In this document: piece by piece, positions 24,170 to 36,285 of the stretch
Layout of the letters: every line of letters begins with the position of its first letter
Position numbering within the stretch: position 1 is the stretch's first letter
NCBI GenBank assembly: GCA_002917075.1
Contig: NTMA01000093.1
Span: 1 to 64,000, forward strand
Direction: 5' to 3'
DNA from: Hawksworthiomyces lignivorus
Lineage: Eukaryota > Ascomycota > Sordariomycetes > Ophiostomatales > Ophiostomataceae
DNA length: 64,000 nt
Notes under the pieces: model-generated
Told to the model about the DNA's origin: nothing
Seen by the model: the letters and a program-made list of their open reading frames with translations, nothing else
Databases searched by the model: none
Position numbers and translations under genes: made by a program

Positions 24170-25428
24170 ATGGCCGCTGCAGTACAAACTTCCAGCCAAA
24201 ATGGCACTACAAACTCGGGACTCTATTACAAGCAGATCCATGAGACTTCATATGAGTGTAAGTTATTTGATAAAATTGTCATTAATTATGCTAGAGCTCC
24301 TGATTAACTAGAATTCTATTTGCAGTAGAATGGGCTGAGCTCGCCACGTTGGATTTGTCAAAGTTCGACGAGCCGGGCGGAAAAGAGTTACTTGCGAAGC
24401 AACTCGCGGAAGCTATTGAGAAGATTGGCTTTTTCTACATTATCAATTTCGGTTTCACTCAGGAGGAAGTTGACCGGCAGTTTGCTATCGGCAAGTCCGT
24501 TTTTGAGCTGCCGACTGAGGAGAAGCTTAAATACCGCGCCGACCTTGAGAATGGCGGCTACAATGGATATAAACCGCTTGGTCTTCGTGTAAGTGTATTT
24601 GGTGTGGCGAGTCCGGATCTGAAGTATAGAAATACTAATGAAGTGCACTAACATTGGTAGCAAATAACTCCTGGTGTTTTTGATAATACAGAAATTTACA
24701 ACATTCCCAAGTTTATCCCTGAATACGAACGGCCGCACCCAGAGATAATTACAGCCAATAAGGATGAGATTGAGCATTTTGCCCGCCACATTCATGATAA
24801 TATAGTGCGCAAGCTACTCATCTTATTTACAATGATTCTCGAGCTTCCAGAGGATACTCTGACGCAGCATCACCGCTATAACAAGAAGTCCGATTGCCAC
24901 TTGCGCTACATGAAATACCACCACCGCAGCGTCGAGGAGAACGCACGTCTCGAAAACGTCTGGGTTAAAGGCCATACAGATTTTGGCTCTATGACACTAT
25001 TATTCCGACAGCCGGTAGCAGCGCTACAAGTTCGTGGCCCGGATGGCGGATGGCGCTGGGTCAAGCCGTTCGACGGCAGTATCACGGTTAACGTGGCGGA
25101 CGCACTGCAGTTTCTTACCAATGGCTTTTTGAAGAGCAGCATCCACCGTGTAGTAGCACCGCCGCCGGATCAGGCCAATGTGGATCGACTTGGCGTGCTG
25201 TACTTTGTACGGCCCGAAGATGAATTGGAACTGCGACCGCTGAAAAGTGCGGTTCTGGAGCGCTTAGGCTTCGATGCTAAGGGAGATGAGTCAGCTGTTG
25301 GCATCACAGCTGGCGAGTGGGTAAAGGCGCGAGTTGCGGCTGGTGCTAAACGAGGCGACAAAACCTCTGTACATGACTTGTCTGAGCAGGAGATTCTTAA
25401 GGGCAAGACGGCAAAGTACTACGAGTAA
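24170..25428 (+). CDS. Isopenicillin-N-synthase-like Fe(II)/2-oxoglutarate oxygenase
   Basis: Three exons, 24170-24257, 24326-24588 and 24661-25428, give 372 aa; introns of 68 and 72 nt end in TTTGCAG and GGTAG with CTAAC branch sites. An N-terminal DIOX_N domain (IEKIGFFYIINFGF) is followed by the jelly-roll core. Iron ligands are the His and Asp of KGHTDFGSMTLLF and the distal His of KSSIHRVVAPP; YFVRPEDELE follows. This clade includes oxygenases of secondary metabolism and of heterocycle breakdown (for example HxnY in nicotinate catabolism), so the substrate is open. It ends 355 nt before a regulator gene on the same strand. Confidence 0.88.
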
Positions 25429-25624
25429 TCAATTACAGCCGTTTAAGACTGTCACATTAATAGGAAAACTGTAACAGAATGTTTTTCTTGCATATTGGAA
25501 GAGAGAAAGATAATCGGCCCCGTTACGCTTCTTACATAATGAAAGATTCGCACTGTCAATGTTCAGCAGAAAAAGCTTTAACACACCAGCGGGTCTTCTG
25601 TAATGCTGTATTACTCCGCAATCC

Positions 25625-25637
25625 CCGCAATATCCGC
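25625..25637 (-). promoter_or_regulatory. CGG-N6-CGG element upstream of regulator gene
   Basis: On the minus strand reads GCGGATATTGCGG, a direct CGG repeat spaced by 6. It lies 146 nt before the Zn2Cys6 gene at 25783. The same 13 bases recur at 27745-27757. Neighbouring CCCGCAA/CCGCAA repeats (25616-25657) may be extra half sites. The surrounding 25429-25782 has no gene. Confidence 0.5.
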
Positions 25638-25782
25638 AGCTCCCGCAAGCCCCGCAACTCCTCATAGAGTCGCTGCATTGACGCCACTTCTATCTTCTTC
25701 TTTTTTTTTTTTTTGTTAATCTCGCTTCCTCTGAAGATGCCTTGAAGACTTTTAATCAAGAGAAACACAAGTACCAACGATC

Positions 25783-27534
25783 ATGTCAGCTAGAAAGCGC
25801 TCTCGGCTGGCGTGCAACCCTTGTCGTGACCGCAAAAGGAGATGTGACGGCAGTAACCCTTGCACCACTTGTACCGCTTATGGCTATGATTGCCACTACT
25901 CAACCACGATATCGCCACATGCTCGACAGAGAAGACTTCGCGCTCCCCAAAGGCTAGCTTTAGAAGAACGTCCACAGTCTGAGCCTTCATTTGATAGCAT
26001 AAATTTTTCAACCTCTAGCACACCCAACCTGACCTGTACAGATCGCTCTAGTCTGGCTAAGCGGCTCGAGGGTAACTCTGGGGCGGCGTTTGTGAGGCGA
26101 CTCGGGCTCAAAATTGATCCAGCCCGCGCACCAAAACTCAATCTCTTTGGATGGAACTTAGGCGCTCGGCAACTATCAACACCTTTCGATATAACATCAC
26201 CAGCGGCTGTTCTCCCCATTGATGAAATAACGTCGTTTGAGCATTTCAATGCCCTAGCGCAAGTTTACTTCGAAAAAGTGCATACATGCTATGGATTTTT
26301 CAACTCACAGACTTTCTTCACGAGACTCAACCGACGTTTCCAGCAGCAGACAGCGGCGCCGCTCCAAATTCCTGATGTCTTCGATAGTGTTCTCGCTGGC
26401 GTAGCGGCCTTAGGGTGCTTGTTTTCACAACGTACGGCTACTATTACCGAGCTACAACTAGTTTATACTGCATTCCATGCCTTGAATGCCCAAAGACTAG
26501 TCGGCCCTCCATCAATAGACTTAATCACAGCCTGGATGCTACGGACCGTGTACCTGCGGCTAACCGATTCACCCTACACGGTGTGGATAGCTAGTTGCAC
26601 TATGATGCACTTAGTTGAGGCATCAGGTTTACTTACTGACACTCCGAGTGTTCTTCCGGCGAGTGAACAGTACGACCCGGAGCTTGGGCAACGAATGGTT
26701 GGAGTGGCACATCATCTAAATGTCTGGACCTCGTTTGACCTCGGGCTACCCCGCGTCGCGTCTCTGAAAGCCGATCCCATACCGTCTTTATCACTCACGC
26801 CTGATGACACCACAGCAGAGCTACTCGGCCTTTTGCCTATGTCAGTGAGCTTAGACCCATCGCGACCTAAAAATGAGACGGATCTGACTTCCGCATTGTC
26901 TCAACTCCTCGATCGGCAACACACACCAGGACCTTCCCTCATGGCCCAATGTAACCTGGTTCTGTGCGTTCTTCGCCGGATCCACACTCAGAACTTAGAT
27001 ATCTCGTCGGAGCTAGCTGACCAAGTTTTGACACTGTTAAAAAGAGGTTTATCCTGTGCTAGAAACTTGGCTTCCAGCTGCAGTCCATGGCACCAAGTGT
27101 CCAATGTACCTTTCCAAACCATTTGTGTCATTCTAGTCATGGATACACGTCCTGTACTTTCCATGCTGCCAGAAGCCATGCAGACACTACACTTTATAGC
27201 ATCTATCTATGACACAGAGCGTATGCGGGAGGCTTACCGAACAGCTTGTTTGCTGGTGCGGCTACATCAGCAGCGGCGGAAAGATGATATAGCTATACTC
27301 GGTGAAGCACTCAATGTCCAACCGCAGCAGACGCAGACCGAACCCCTTGTTCACTTGCCGTCACCGTCACATATGCGGCAGCTGCCGCCCGCTGCCACGC
27401 CCCAATCCAACGCTGACGAGTTTTCTTGGCTTGGCGCATTAGTTGCTGACCTTCCAGGACTTCAGAGAGTTGATTTTGAACAGTTTTTAAATTCCGACAT
27501 GATCGATAGCCCATTTCTGGCTGGTGGGCCGTGA
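25783..27534 (+). CDS. Zn2Cys6 transcription factor
   Basis: Single uninterrupted frame of 583 aa. The binuclear zinc cluster is at residues 11-37 (Cys 11, 14, 21, 27, 30, 37; spacing 2-6-5-2-6), preceded by basic MSARKRSRL. The middle part (about 165-360) fits a fungal_trans regulatory domain (LFNALAQVYFEKVHTCYGFF-like region at 160-185). The C-terminus is Gln/Pro/Ser-rich. It is a nuclear DNA-binding regulator. Identical CGG-N6-CGG elements lie before this gene and before the MFS gene that follows, so it may control both. Unlike the regulator at 12.2 kb it has no lesion. Confidence 0.9.
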   Translation: MSARKRSRLACNPCRDRKRRCDGSNPCTTCTAYGYDCHYSTTISPHARQRRLRAPQRLALEERPQSEPSFDSINFSTSSTPNLTCTDRSSLAKRLEGNSGAAFVRRLGLKIDPARAPKLNLFGWNLGARQLSTPFDITSPAAVLPIDEITSFEHFNALAQVYFEKVHTCYGFFNSQTFFTRLNRRFQQQTAAPLQIPDVFDSVLAGVAALGCLFSQRTATITELQLVYTAFHALNAQRLVGPPSIDLITAWMLRTVYLRLTDSPYTVWIASCTMMHLVEASGLLTDTPSVLPASEQYDPELGQRMVGVAHHLNVWTSFDLGLPRVASLKADPIPSLSLTPDDTTAELLGLLPMSVSLDPSRPKNETDLTSALSQLLDRQHTPGPSLMAQCNLVLCVLRRIHTQNLDISSELADQVLTLLKRGLSCARNLASSCSPWHQVSNVPFQTICVILVMDTRPVLSMLPEAMQTLHFIASIYDTERMREAYRTACLLVRLHQQRRKDDIAILGEALNVQPQQTQTEPLVHLPSPSHMRQLPPAATPQSNADEFSWLGALVADLPGLQRVDFEQFLNSDMIDSPFLAGGP

Positions 27535-27744
27535 AATGGGGCACGTAACGAAAGCACTTGATGAAATTAACATGGATGTATTATCAATCAGTGTACTTCG
27601 AGAAAGTTAGTTAATGATGAAATAAGATAAGAGGAATATTTTAATACAATGCAATACAATAAAATAGGTAGCAAAATCTTATTAGCTCAAGGAACTGAAG
27701 CGATCCGCAATCGCGGCTTCATCGTCGGGCTAGACGGATGGTGT

Positions 27745-27757
27745 GCGGATATTGCGG
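27745..27757 (+). promoter_or_regulatory. CGG-N6-CGG element upstream of DHA1 MFS gene
   Basis: GCGGATATTGCGG, the same 13 bases as at 25625-25637 on the other strand, 181 nt before the MFS start. GATCCGCAATCGCGG at about 27702 and a further ACGG repeat nearby add CGG half sites. The interval 27535-27937 has no gene. Confidence 0.5.
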
Positions 27758-27937
27758 CTACGGACGGAAAACCGTACTGCAAGCACACACAGATATATAT
27801 ATATATAACGTACACGGCGTCTTTCTCAAATCCTTTCATATCATCTGCTGGGCCAGAATTTTTCAATAACTTCCATCAAAACATAAAATTTTGCAATTTA
27901 GAACAGGTTTCGTCTTGTACAGTCTTTGAATCGCATA

Positions 27938-29804
27938 ATGAGTTCAAATACCACACTGTGTGAACCAGCCATCGGCAGTGAGTCTACTACAGACACCAAA
28001 AAGTTGTCAATGGGTGGTGATCGGCCCTTCCCGCCGCCATTACTCGACCCTCAGCATTATATTGTCGAATTCGACGGTCCAGGCGACCCATACCTTCCAT
28101 ATAATTGGAAGTTCTCTAAAAAGTATTCTCATTTTAGGCTGGTCAAGCTAAATATTGAAACAAAGAAGATTGGACACGACAACTAATTCGTGGCTTATTT
28201 CCTATTAATAAGAATTTCAACGTCGATTCTAGTCTGTTTTGGAACATTCATTGCCTCCTTGAACAGCGCAATCTTTGCGCCAGCCATCCCACAAGCTAGT
28301 GAATTTTTTGGTGTAAGCTCTGAAGTGGGATCTTTGAGTACGGCCCTTTTTGTATTGGGCTTTGTGGCAGGACCACTTCTGTGGGCACCATCATCGGAGC
28401 TTCAGGGCCGAAAGTGGCCTCTGACAGTGGCATTGATAGGCAGCGGTATTTATTCTCTTGGGGCAGCGGCTTCTAAAGATATCCAGACACTTGTCATCTG
28501 CCGCTTTTTTGCTGGGGTATGTGGCTCAAGCCCCTTCGCTGTTGTTCCAGGTGTCCTTTCGGACCTATTTGATGATAAACATCGTGGCATTGCTATCGCA
28601 GTATACGCATTAACTGTGTTCGGCGGACCATTTATTGGGCCAATTATTGGCGCATTTATCGTTGCATCAGAAGGCACTTTCACATGGAGATGGACACTCT
28701 ACATACCAGCAATATTAGGACTATTAACTGGCACCATATCGATTTTCTTTCTGCAGGAGACGTATTCGCCCTGCCTCTTGGTGGAGAAAGCGGTCCGCCT
28801 GCGGAAGCAGACAAACAACTGGGGTATTCATGCTAAACACGAACGGATCGAGACCAGCTTACAGGAGCTGATTCACAAATATTTTACACGTCCGCTTAGA
28901 ATGCTTTTCACGGAACCCATCATTCTTCTTATTTCACTTTACATGTCGATTATATATGGCATGGTCTACGCTCTATTAGAGGCTTACCCATATGTCTTTC
29001 GGCACGTGTATGGTATGGGAACAGGAATTAGATACCTACCGTTTCTCGCTTTGCTTGTTGGCATTCTACTAGGCTGTACCTTTGTAGTGTGGCAGCAATC
29101 ATTGAACAGCCGACTTTTAGCAGCGAACAACAACATACTTGTACCCGAATGGGGACTACGTCCTGCACTTGTTGGGGCTCCGGTACTTTCCGTCGGTATA
29201 TTTTGGTAAGAATAGAAGGAACGAATCTATGATGGGGCTGTTTGTAACGTTTGCATCGTAAAATTAAATGCTAATATGTTCTTTTCTTTCTATTTAACTT
29301 TCTATTTTATAGGTTTGGGTGGACAGCTCATACATCTTCCATCCATTGGTTTGCACCCACAGTGGCTGGAGTGCCAATTGGGTTTGGCACACTCTGTGTC
29401 TTTCTTCCATGCTTTAATTACTTAGTCGACGCATATATACCACTGTATGATATTCCTTCACCTCCCATATTGGTCCCTTTCTACAATACCCGTGTGCAGA
29501 CGGATGACTGTGCCTCAAAGAGATGTTCAGCAGAGCTAATTGGGACGATTATATGGTTGTTAGCGCGGCCTCGACTGTTGCTGCTAATGTGATACTTCGC
29601 TCTTCAATCGCATCTGGTTTTCCGCTCTTTTCTCAGCAAATGTTTCAGAATATGGGTATTCAATGGGCTTGTACTTTACTAGGAATATTATCGGCAGTGA
29701 TGATCCCCGTCCCATTCGCATTTCGAGTATACGGACAACGGCTGAGGCTTAAAAGCAAGCACGCACTCGGGTCGGTTTCATATCAAGCAGAACCTAAAAA
29801 CTAG
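27938..29804 (+). CDS. MFS transporter, DHA1 (Flr1/Tpo-like) family
   Basis: Four exons, 27938-28122, 28213-29205, 29313-29444 and 29564-29804, give 516 aa. Introns are 90, 107 and 119 nt; the last joins LVDAYIPL to AASTVAANVILRS as the family requires. A cytosolic N-terminus ends in DPYLPYNWKFSKK, then twelve helices with ELQGRKWPL (loop 2-3), CRFFAGVCGSSPFAVVPG and a loop 6-7 of about 60 residues. Such transporters export drugs, polyamines or pathway products by proton antiport. The upstream CGG-N6-CGG element suggests control by the adjacent regulator. Confidence 0.88.
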
Positions 29805-30188
29805 AACTTCCTTGGTTAGGACAATTACCAAAAACAAATCTAGAATGAGATTCTTGCCGTAATTCATGACGATCGTTTTTCTGTGTTACATATATTTGCT
29901 GCAGGTACGACATCTACGCTAAGTTCAAGGGGAAATAAGAATTAAGGGTTCTTACAAATCACTAAAACATTATGCGGTGCTGAAGAAAAGAATAGCAGTG
30001 TCCTCCTAGTTTCATTTTCATAAGAGACTGAAAATATCTCCAGGTCTTATAACAAAGGAACTAAACATCACTTCTATGCAGTCGCAGTAGTCGAGCTCGC
30101 TCCGTAGCAGATAGAGAAGCTGTCCCATTGATATCAGCAGAAACGAGACTAAACCCTATGAAAACTACAAAATTAATGCTTAAGTCGA
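29805..30188. other. Intergenic
   Basis: 3' flank of the MFS gene up to the LINE insertion; nothing recognised. Confidence 0.4.
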
Positions 30189-31142
30189 TTGGTGGGTCAA
30201 ACGGTACGCTTACTCTCTTTTTCGGGCGGGACGGCCAAAGGGCTGGCCAAACGGTTCGACAAAAGATATAACGACTACCTCCGTACCGTCACCGGCGCAT
30301 TCGACTCTACACCGCTCCCCCTGTTATACACGGAGGCAGAGCTCACACAACTAGATTTATACCTCAACCAACGGCAGGCTACACTCCTAAACCGAGAGGA
30401 CTACCGGGCTCAATCCCGAGCTATAGGCCGCGCCATCACGACCACACTTGGTAACCGTCGCCACCGCACCACGGTAGAACCCTGTGCTAAATATGACGAC
30501 ATTTTAGCCTCCTGGGATGAAGATCGCACATTAGCCCAGTGGCAGGAACGCTGGCACCGGCTCACCGAACCCCGACAGAGGCCTGCCAATCAATCTCCCC
30601 GGTGGACCGGCAGAGATGTGGCCAGAGCCCACCGGCACCTCACCAAAGCCGAAAGCAGTCTTCTGACACAAGTACGAACGGGCCACATCGGTCTGGCGGC
30701 GCACCTCCACCGTATACACAAAAACCGGGACTCCCCTCTGTGCGCCTGCGGCGCGGCGGAAGAGACCCCGGAGCACGTAATACTGCACTGCCCCGATACG
30801 GCAGGAAAACCTCCGGCATGGCCCCAGACTCCGGCTGACCTGAATCACCGCCTGAATACGGGAGGGCCGACGGCCCGTCCTGTACTGCGGTGGCTCAAAC
30901 GGAGCGGGCGCATACCAGCGTACAACTTGGCAGGCCAACTCGAAGAGGATACGTCACAGACGTAGCCCTACTTGTTATTAACGTAATCTCCTTTGTTTAA
31001 CCACTACTACTACTACTACTACTCAGACTGTCTTATTCTGTACAATAATATCTTCACTTAATTAGGTGGTGGTTTTTGCCCCAGAGGGTTCCACCTAGAT
31101 TAGACGTAAATAGTCAGGATTGGCTAATAAATACGATTAAAC
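30189..31142 (+). mobile_element. 5'-truncated Tad1-like LINE
   Basis: A 258-codon open frame (to 30965) matches the C-terminal part of a non-LTR retrotransposon ORF2: LLYTEAELTQLDLYLNQRQ, RTGHIGLAAHLHRIHKNRD and the Cys/His tail SPLCACGAAEETPEHVILHC. It is followed by a 3' UTR with (ACT)n at about 31003-31023 and an end AATAAATACGATTAAA. The reverse transcriptase and endonuclease are absent, so it cannot move. It is the best preserved of at least five copies here. 31143-31406 has no gene. Confidence 0.85.
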
Positions 31143-31406
31143 TCTACTCTCTTTTTCGCTAGCTAACTGAGATTTGGGAAAGTTGCGTCACGGAACCCAT
31201 AATATTTTACGAGATTTTATATCTGGACAAAATCAAAACTAGTCCCAGATTATGTATCTTATACAAGATGATTTTTCTTGAGTTTTTGTACACTTTTAGT
31301 GCTTAAAAAATTGAATGGATTTTCTGCTCGCTAAGAATAGTACTTAAGATGGTCCGAAAGAAGATGGTAGGCAGCCAAAAACCAATATATACATATATAT
31401 ATATCG

Positions 31407-32544
31407 TCACAATATCGCAACAGCATTTGGAGGACTTGCCACTCCTCCTCGAACCTTTGCAGTCAGAGTTAGCATTGTAAAAGACACAATAAATAAGAAA
31501 AAGGAGATTATTTACCTTCAAGGGCATACTGCTGACGAAGAAGGTATTGCGTTTGGCCCTCTTCAGGTCAGCTGCGAGCTCTTCCAAATAAAATAATTCT
31601 CCTATAGGAACGCCCCAACCAGCAAGTATCCACTGGTGAACGGAGACTTCAACATGGTGCGATGGGGCAGCCTCGAACCCCGGCATATCGCCAGCCACAG
31701 CAGAAAATTTGTTCTCCCAAATCCATTGAACAGTTTCCATAGAAGACTCGACACCTATGTAGAGTGATCCTTTTCGTGCGGGAAGAGCTGCCTCCTCTTC
31801 TGGGTTGAGATTCAAATATGCAGCCATAAATCCTGATCGAATAAAGAGAATGTCACCGGGTTGGAACTGTATGTTCTCTTCTTCTACCATCTCTTTTAAA
31901 TGCTTTATAGGTATTGACCAAGTACTGAACGGCTCTATACGAAGGTTGTGACGCTCTGTGAAGGCTGCGTAATCCAGCAAGACACCACGGCCCACGATGC
32001 CGCCTTTTTCAACCCACACTACACAAAATATAATTATTATTTTGAGTTTGTTTCGAGTGCTTCTTATGTTATAACGCACCATTGATGCCTATTTTATGGC
32101 TATCTCGGATGTCGTCTTCAGTTGCGCCGTTGTAAAACTTCCGAGTCTTTTGATGCGCTGATGGTCAAATTAGCGACCGTGTATGATTGAAAATAGAGTC
32201 TAAGTGATAAGCTCACCATAGTGTCTAAAGCCATCCCATTGTGTACTGGATTGGGTATTGAACAGTAGGACATCATCAAACACAGCCCGGGGTGCCTTGA
32301 GGTGAATATGGTGATAGAATACCTGACGGTTGAATAATGGGTGCTTGGGCTCATCCAAGTACCAATCTAGACTTATTCGCTTACCCTCGCGAATCTCTTT
32401 GCTAGCTGCGATTGTATTTTCTGGGGTAAGCAAATTCAGCATGCCCAGCTCATCGTCCTTACCCCACAAGCCCCAGGCATTTCCGGGGGGGCCATCTGGA
32501 TCGATGCCAAGCTTCTCAAACGCAGGAAATATTTTGTCCGACAT
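31407..32544 (-). CDS. PF04199 cyclase/hydrolase A
   Basis: Four exons, complement(31407-31454, 31516-32018, 32080-32157, 32217-32544), give 318 aa; three GT-AG introns of 59-61 nt keep phase. The family (kynurenine-formamidase-like, metal-dependent) opens cyclic or N-formyl compounds. Visible are LLTPENTIAASKEI, the metal-site strand SSTQWDGFRHY near residue 105, GRGVLLDYAAF, PGDILFIRSGF, AVAGDMPGFEA with SHHVEVSVHQW, and the C-terminal RGGVASPPNAVAIL. The bacterial HxGTHxDxPxH motif is replaced by the fungal QWDGxRH form. A near-perfect palindrome lies 154 nt upstream. It is paralogous to the gene at 36.3 kb. Confidence 0.88.
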
Positions 32545-33241
32545 ATCTGATGCTTTCGACTTTTTAACATTTTCCTGTATTCAGTTTTCTGACCATTAAT
32601 GTGAGTGGGCTGAAGAAGAGTTAAAACTAAAGAGAATTATGAAATCTAAATCTAAATGACCAGGAGGCTTCGAGTGGTGTCGGCTTTCGCAATCTTACGG
32701 GAAATCATTCCCAGAAATTGGTCACGTACACAACTAGCACTATTACTTCGCTTCTTATTCGCCGCTGGAGCAGTTTTCTGATCGCTGGTACTGTACAGTT
32801 ACGAATACGGAGTAGTATAATAGCCTCTCGACAGCGATCTTGCCGGTTTGGGGTTGTAGCAGAGCTTGCCCAAAGCAACCCGAGACCATAGCTACGGGAC
32901 TTGGTTTCCATAGTCGGAGCTTTGATTTGGAGATTCTTCTTTGATTTTGAGTTTTCGTGTGTTTTATTGGCAATAAATGCGATTTATTGAATTCCACAAC
33001 CGGGGAATTTGACTGGAAAAAACATGGCATCTGAGTTAAGGAGCATTGATAATGGCCTTCAATATCTTAGATGAACCACCAACTATTTTTTTCAGCCATG
33101 ATTTCATCAATTCTTTTTTGATACGTTATATCATTTCTTCATCAACCTCTTTATTATTTGAACTTTGCAGTAGCGTAACAGTGTAATCTAATCCCAAAAA
33201 ATTACTTTATAGCCACATATACATAAGAGATGATTCGAGGC
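32545..33241. other. Intergenic upstream of cyclase A
   Basis: Contains the operator-like palindrome at 32698-32713; otherwise AT-rich with no gene. Confidence 0.4.
32698..32713. promoter_or_regulatory. Palindromic operator candidate (cyclase A)
   Basis: CGGGAAATCATTCCCA: CGGRA-N6-TYCCG with one mismatch at the last base; 154 nt before the cyclase A start. Confidence 0.55.
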
Positions 33242-35174
33242 CTAAAACTGGTAATGGAAATCCTTGGCACGGTCGCTCCATTCGCCGTCAGGAAATTCAT
33301 CATCGGCCATAGTAAGCTTCTGTTTCTCGCGTCTCTTATACATAAACCGAATGATATGGAGGACTATAAAGGATACAACCATCGTTCCTAGAGTCCATGC
33401 GTGACCGAGGGTGTATTTAGGTGCATCTTTGGCCTGGTACAGCTGACCAACTACGATGCCTAATGATAATGGTCAGCCTAATCATAAAATGGAAATTCAT
33501 AGATTGCGACTTACCGGAAGTATCGCAGATAGTTAAGAAGATACCAACGGTTCCTGCTCGTTTTCCATCGGGTGCGGAGTTGGCCGACGTCCAAGCAATT
33601 GTGTTGCCAGCAAGAATATACATGCCCGTAATGACGACATAGCATGCGAAATATTCTACAGCTGGTTTAACTGGAGATAGAAGAATTGCATAACCGATGG
33701 CAACGACGGGTCCAAAAACTGCGAGAGGAATGTATCGTGTTTTATAACGGTCAGACAACCAAGCAACAACAATGTAGACGACGCAGCCCCACAGTTGGAC
33801 TGGAATAGTCAGATATTGAGCGCCAAGAGTGGAGTAACCCAAGCCCGTCTTTAGAATGATGGGTAGGAAGTTATTGAAACCTGGCTTCAATGTTAGTTGG
33901 ATCTCATTTTGCATGTTATGAAGTTGGAAATCCTGCCAGGAGTAAAGAACGGACCATAAAGTGGAGCTAGATTGCAAAATTGCTGGAATCCATGCAGCCA
34001 TGTTTTGATATCTTTTGCGGCGGTAACAATATCACGCAACTTGAAGTGGCCGGAACCGCCACTGTAGGCTGCGGTATGCTCCGCGCGGATGCGCATAATC
34101 TTTTTGTCTTCTTCATTTAAGAAGTATGCCCTTTCTGGTGAAATAGGAACAAGCCAATAGCACACGAAGCCGAAAACAATGGTCACTGCGCCTTCCACAA
34201 TGTAGATCCTATCAAATTAGGACAGGCCCTGAGATTATTTAATGATACCAAGAATAAAACACTTACCATCTCCATCCAGCAATACCAGCAGCGCCGTTCA
34301 TATAGTAGATGCCATATGAAACGAGGCCACCAAAAGCACCTGAAAGGGCCGTAGAACCTAAAACAGTCTCAGAAATTTTGTGACAAAAAGTACACGGTGA
34401 TCTAGAACAATAAACGGGCAATTGCACTCACCAAATAGAAAGACCATGCGAACAGCAAGTTCTTCGCGCTTGTAATAGTTCGCGATAAAAAGAGCCAGAC
34501 AGGGAAACAAGGCTCCTTCAAACAGGCCTAGAATCAAACGTGTGCCGACAAGTCCTGCATAATTATTGATGAAGCCGCCTCCGAGAGTGATAGCTCCAAA
34601 GCAGATGGTCAAGGTTGGCATAACCCGCTGGAATTGCAGCCGTTTGGCATAGTAAGAGACCGGGATCTCGCAGGCAGTGTAAAGGACGTAAAATATGGAC
34701 ACGGCGACCTGAATTAGAGATACATCGTCTTAGCTATTGTTATGTATGTTTCCGTCGACTATGCGTAACACGGAACTTACATTGAGATCAGATCCTTTTA
34801 AACCAAGATCAGCATTCATTCCTTGCGTAGCGGCAAACCCGATGTTGGAACGATCGATGTAAGACTACAAGAAAAATTAGCCTTCTTCGTTTCCTTTACT
34901 ATGCCTTTCCTTCTTGGAGAAAAAATCGAAAAGAAACAGAAATAAAAATAAATCTGTATCTACGTCTAGAAAGTTCTATCACAAGCAGGACAAGTTCACT
35001 TACAATGAAATTGAACAGACCCAGCAGGGGCGCGATGTACATATCCAGCTTCACGAGGACTTTGCGTTCTCGTTTCTTGAACTCCTCGGTCTGAATCGCG
35101 TTGCCATCGTTGGCAGCATCCAATTCAGCTTGGACAATTTCAGACTTTGTGACAGACCTTTCGTCGTCGGCCAT
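33242..35174 (-). CDS. MFS transporter, Tna1-like (ACS family) 1
   Basis: Seven exons, complement(33242-33459, 33515-33880, 33955-34208, 34267-34357, 34432-34708, 34781-34864, 35004-35174), give 486 aa. All introns are GT-AG. Typical ACS features: RERKVLVKLDMYIAPLLGL, YIDRSNIGFAATQGM, LGLFEGALFPCLALF, AAYSGGSGHFKLRD in the central loop, NSAPDGKRAGTVG and YTLGHAWTLG near the end. It is a plasma-membrane proton symporter for a carboxylate or vitamin-like anion. It sits between two paralogous cyclases. The exon pattern closely matches the MFS gene at 62.8 kb, so these are related copies. Confidence 0.9.
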
Positions 35175-36285
35175 GTTTCTCTTGATCTGTTGTAATTTAA
35201 TTTCCAATAAAATGTTTTATGCGCATATAATACTTACTGGAGTAACAACAGAATTAAAGACAAAGTGAAATGTTTAAAATCTGCAGCTTACACCGTGCCC
35301 TACTATTTATCATTATTGGCATGTAGTGAGCTATACTTCTAGCTAAGACATAAAATTCAATTGTGGGGCGAAAGAACCACTTCCCCAGACTCCTTGTGGG
35401 GATCTGGGGGGAATTTCGTGGAGTCCCAAACTGAATTACATCGCCAATGTTGATGTGTCCCAAAACAACGGGATCTTGCTTCCGGAACAAAACAGCGTTG
35501 TTGGTTTTCATCATGCGACTGATAAGTGTTTAACAGGTGACGCTCAAACTTGTACAACTGAAGTTGCGGTCTGTTCAGCGAATCGTCGAGAAGTACACCA
35601 GCACGGAACAAGGAACGTGGGTGCGCCATATTTTCGTATAATTTACTACTTGCTAGCTTGAAAATGATTTCGATTAATCGCAGAATTAACCCGAGGCTTC
35701 TACCTGGCCCCCGGATCCTGTGTTCCTTTGCAATGATCTTTGGTACATGGGATGCGCCTCCCCTGGTGTACTTTTCCGCGTGATTCTAATCCTTAATGAA
35801 GAAAATAAACGTGCCGATTTTCCGGTCGCTACACCTAAATCACCTTAATAGGCCAGCTCATATCCATTTATAGACTAGCTTTAATCAACTCTTGCCTAAG
35901 TACTGTACGATAATAAGTCAAACCGCATCAATGGAACGTGAGTCCGACGTCGGCTGGATTGAGGGTTGAGTTTAACTGTTTTCATTGTAGTCATGGACAA
36001 GTATCAATTTGATACAGTTCTAGGGAGGCTTTTTTTCCCCTTTACTTTATTTTCCCTCTAGGAACTGACTACAAGGTACGGAGTAGGTAACCGCTGCTTC
36101 TATTAAGCTCCATTTACAGCAGATGCTACTAATAAGAGTTTCCGATGTTTCTTGCTTGGGTAGACTTGTAGACTTCCCCCCATATTGCATCGTAACAAAG
36201 TTACTTTCGACTTTCAGGTTTCTTTTTTTTTTTTGTTTCTTATTGTATCTATAGTCTATGTTTATTGGATGTAGCCTTTTTACAC
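35175..36285. other. Intergenic between MFS 1 and cyclase B
   Basis: About 1.1 kb. It holds the MFS promoter and CGGATCCTGTGTTCCT at 35712-35727, a poor match to the cluster palindrome. Small ORFs at 35254-35661 have no similarity. A T run lies near 36228. Confidence 0.35.

Noticed and set aside
30189..30965. Open frame of 258 codons as a host gene
   Set aside because: It is the C-terminal part of a LINE ORF2 with its 3' UTR; other copies occur in the window.
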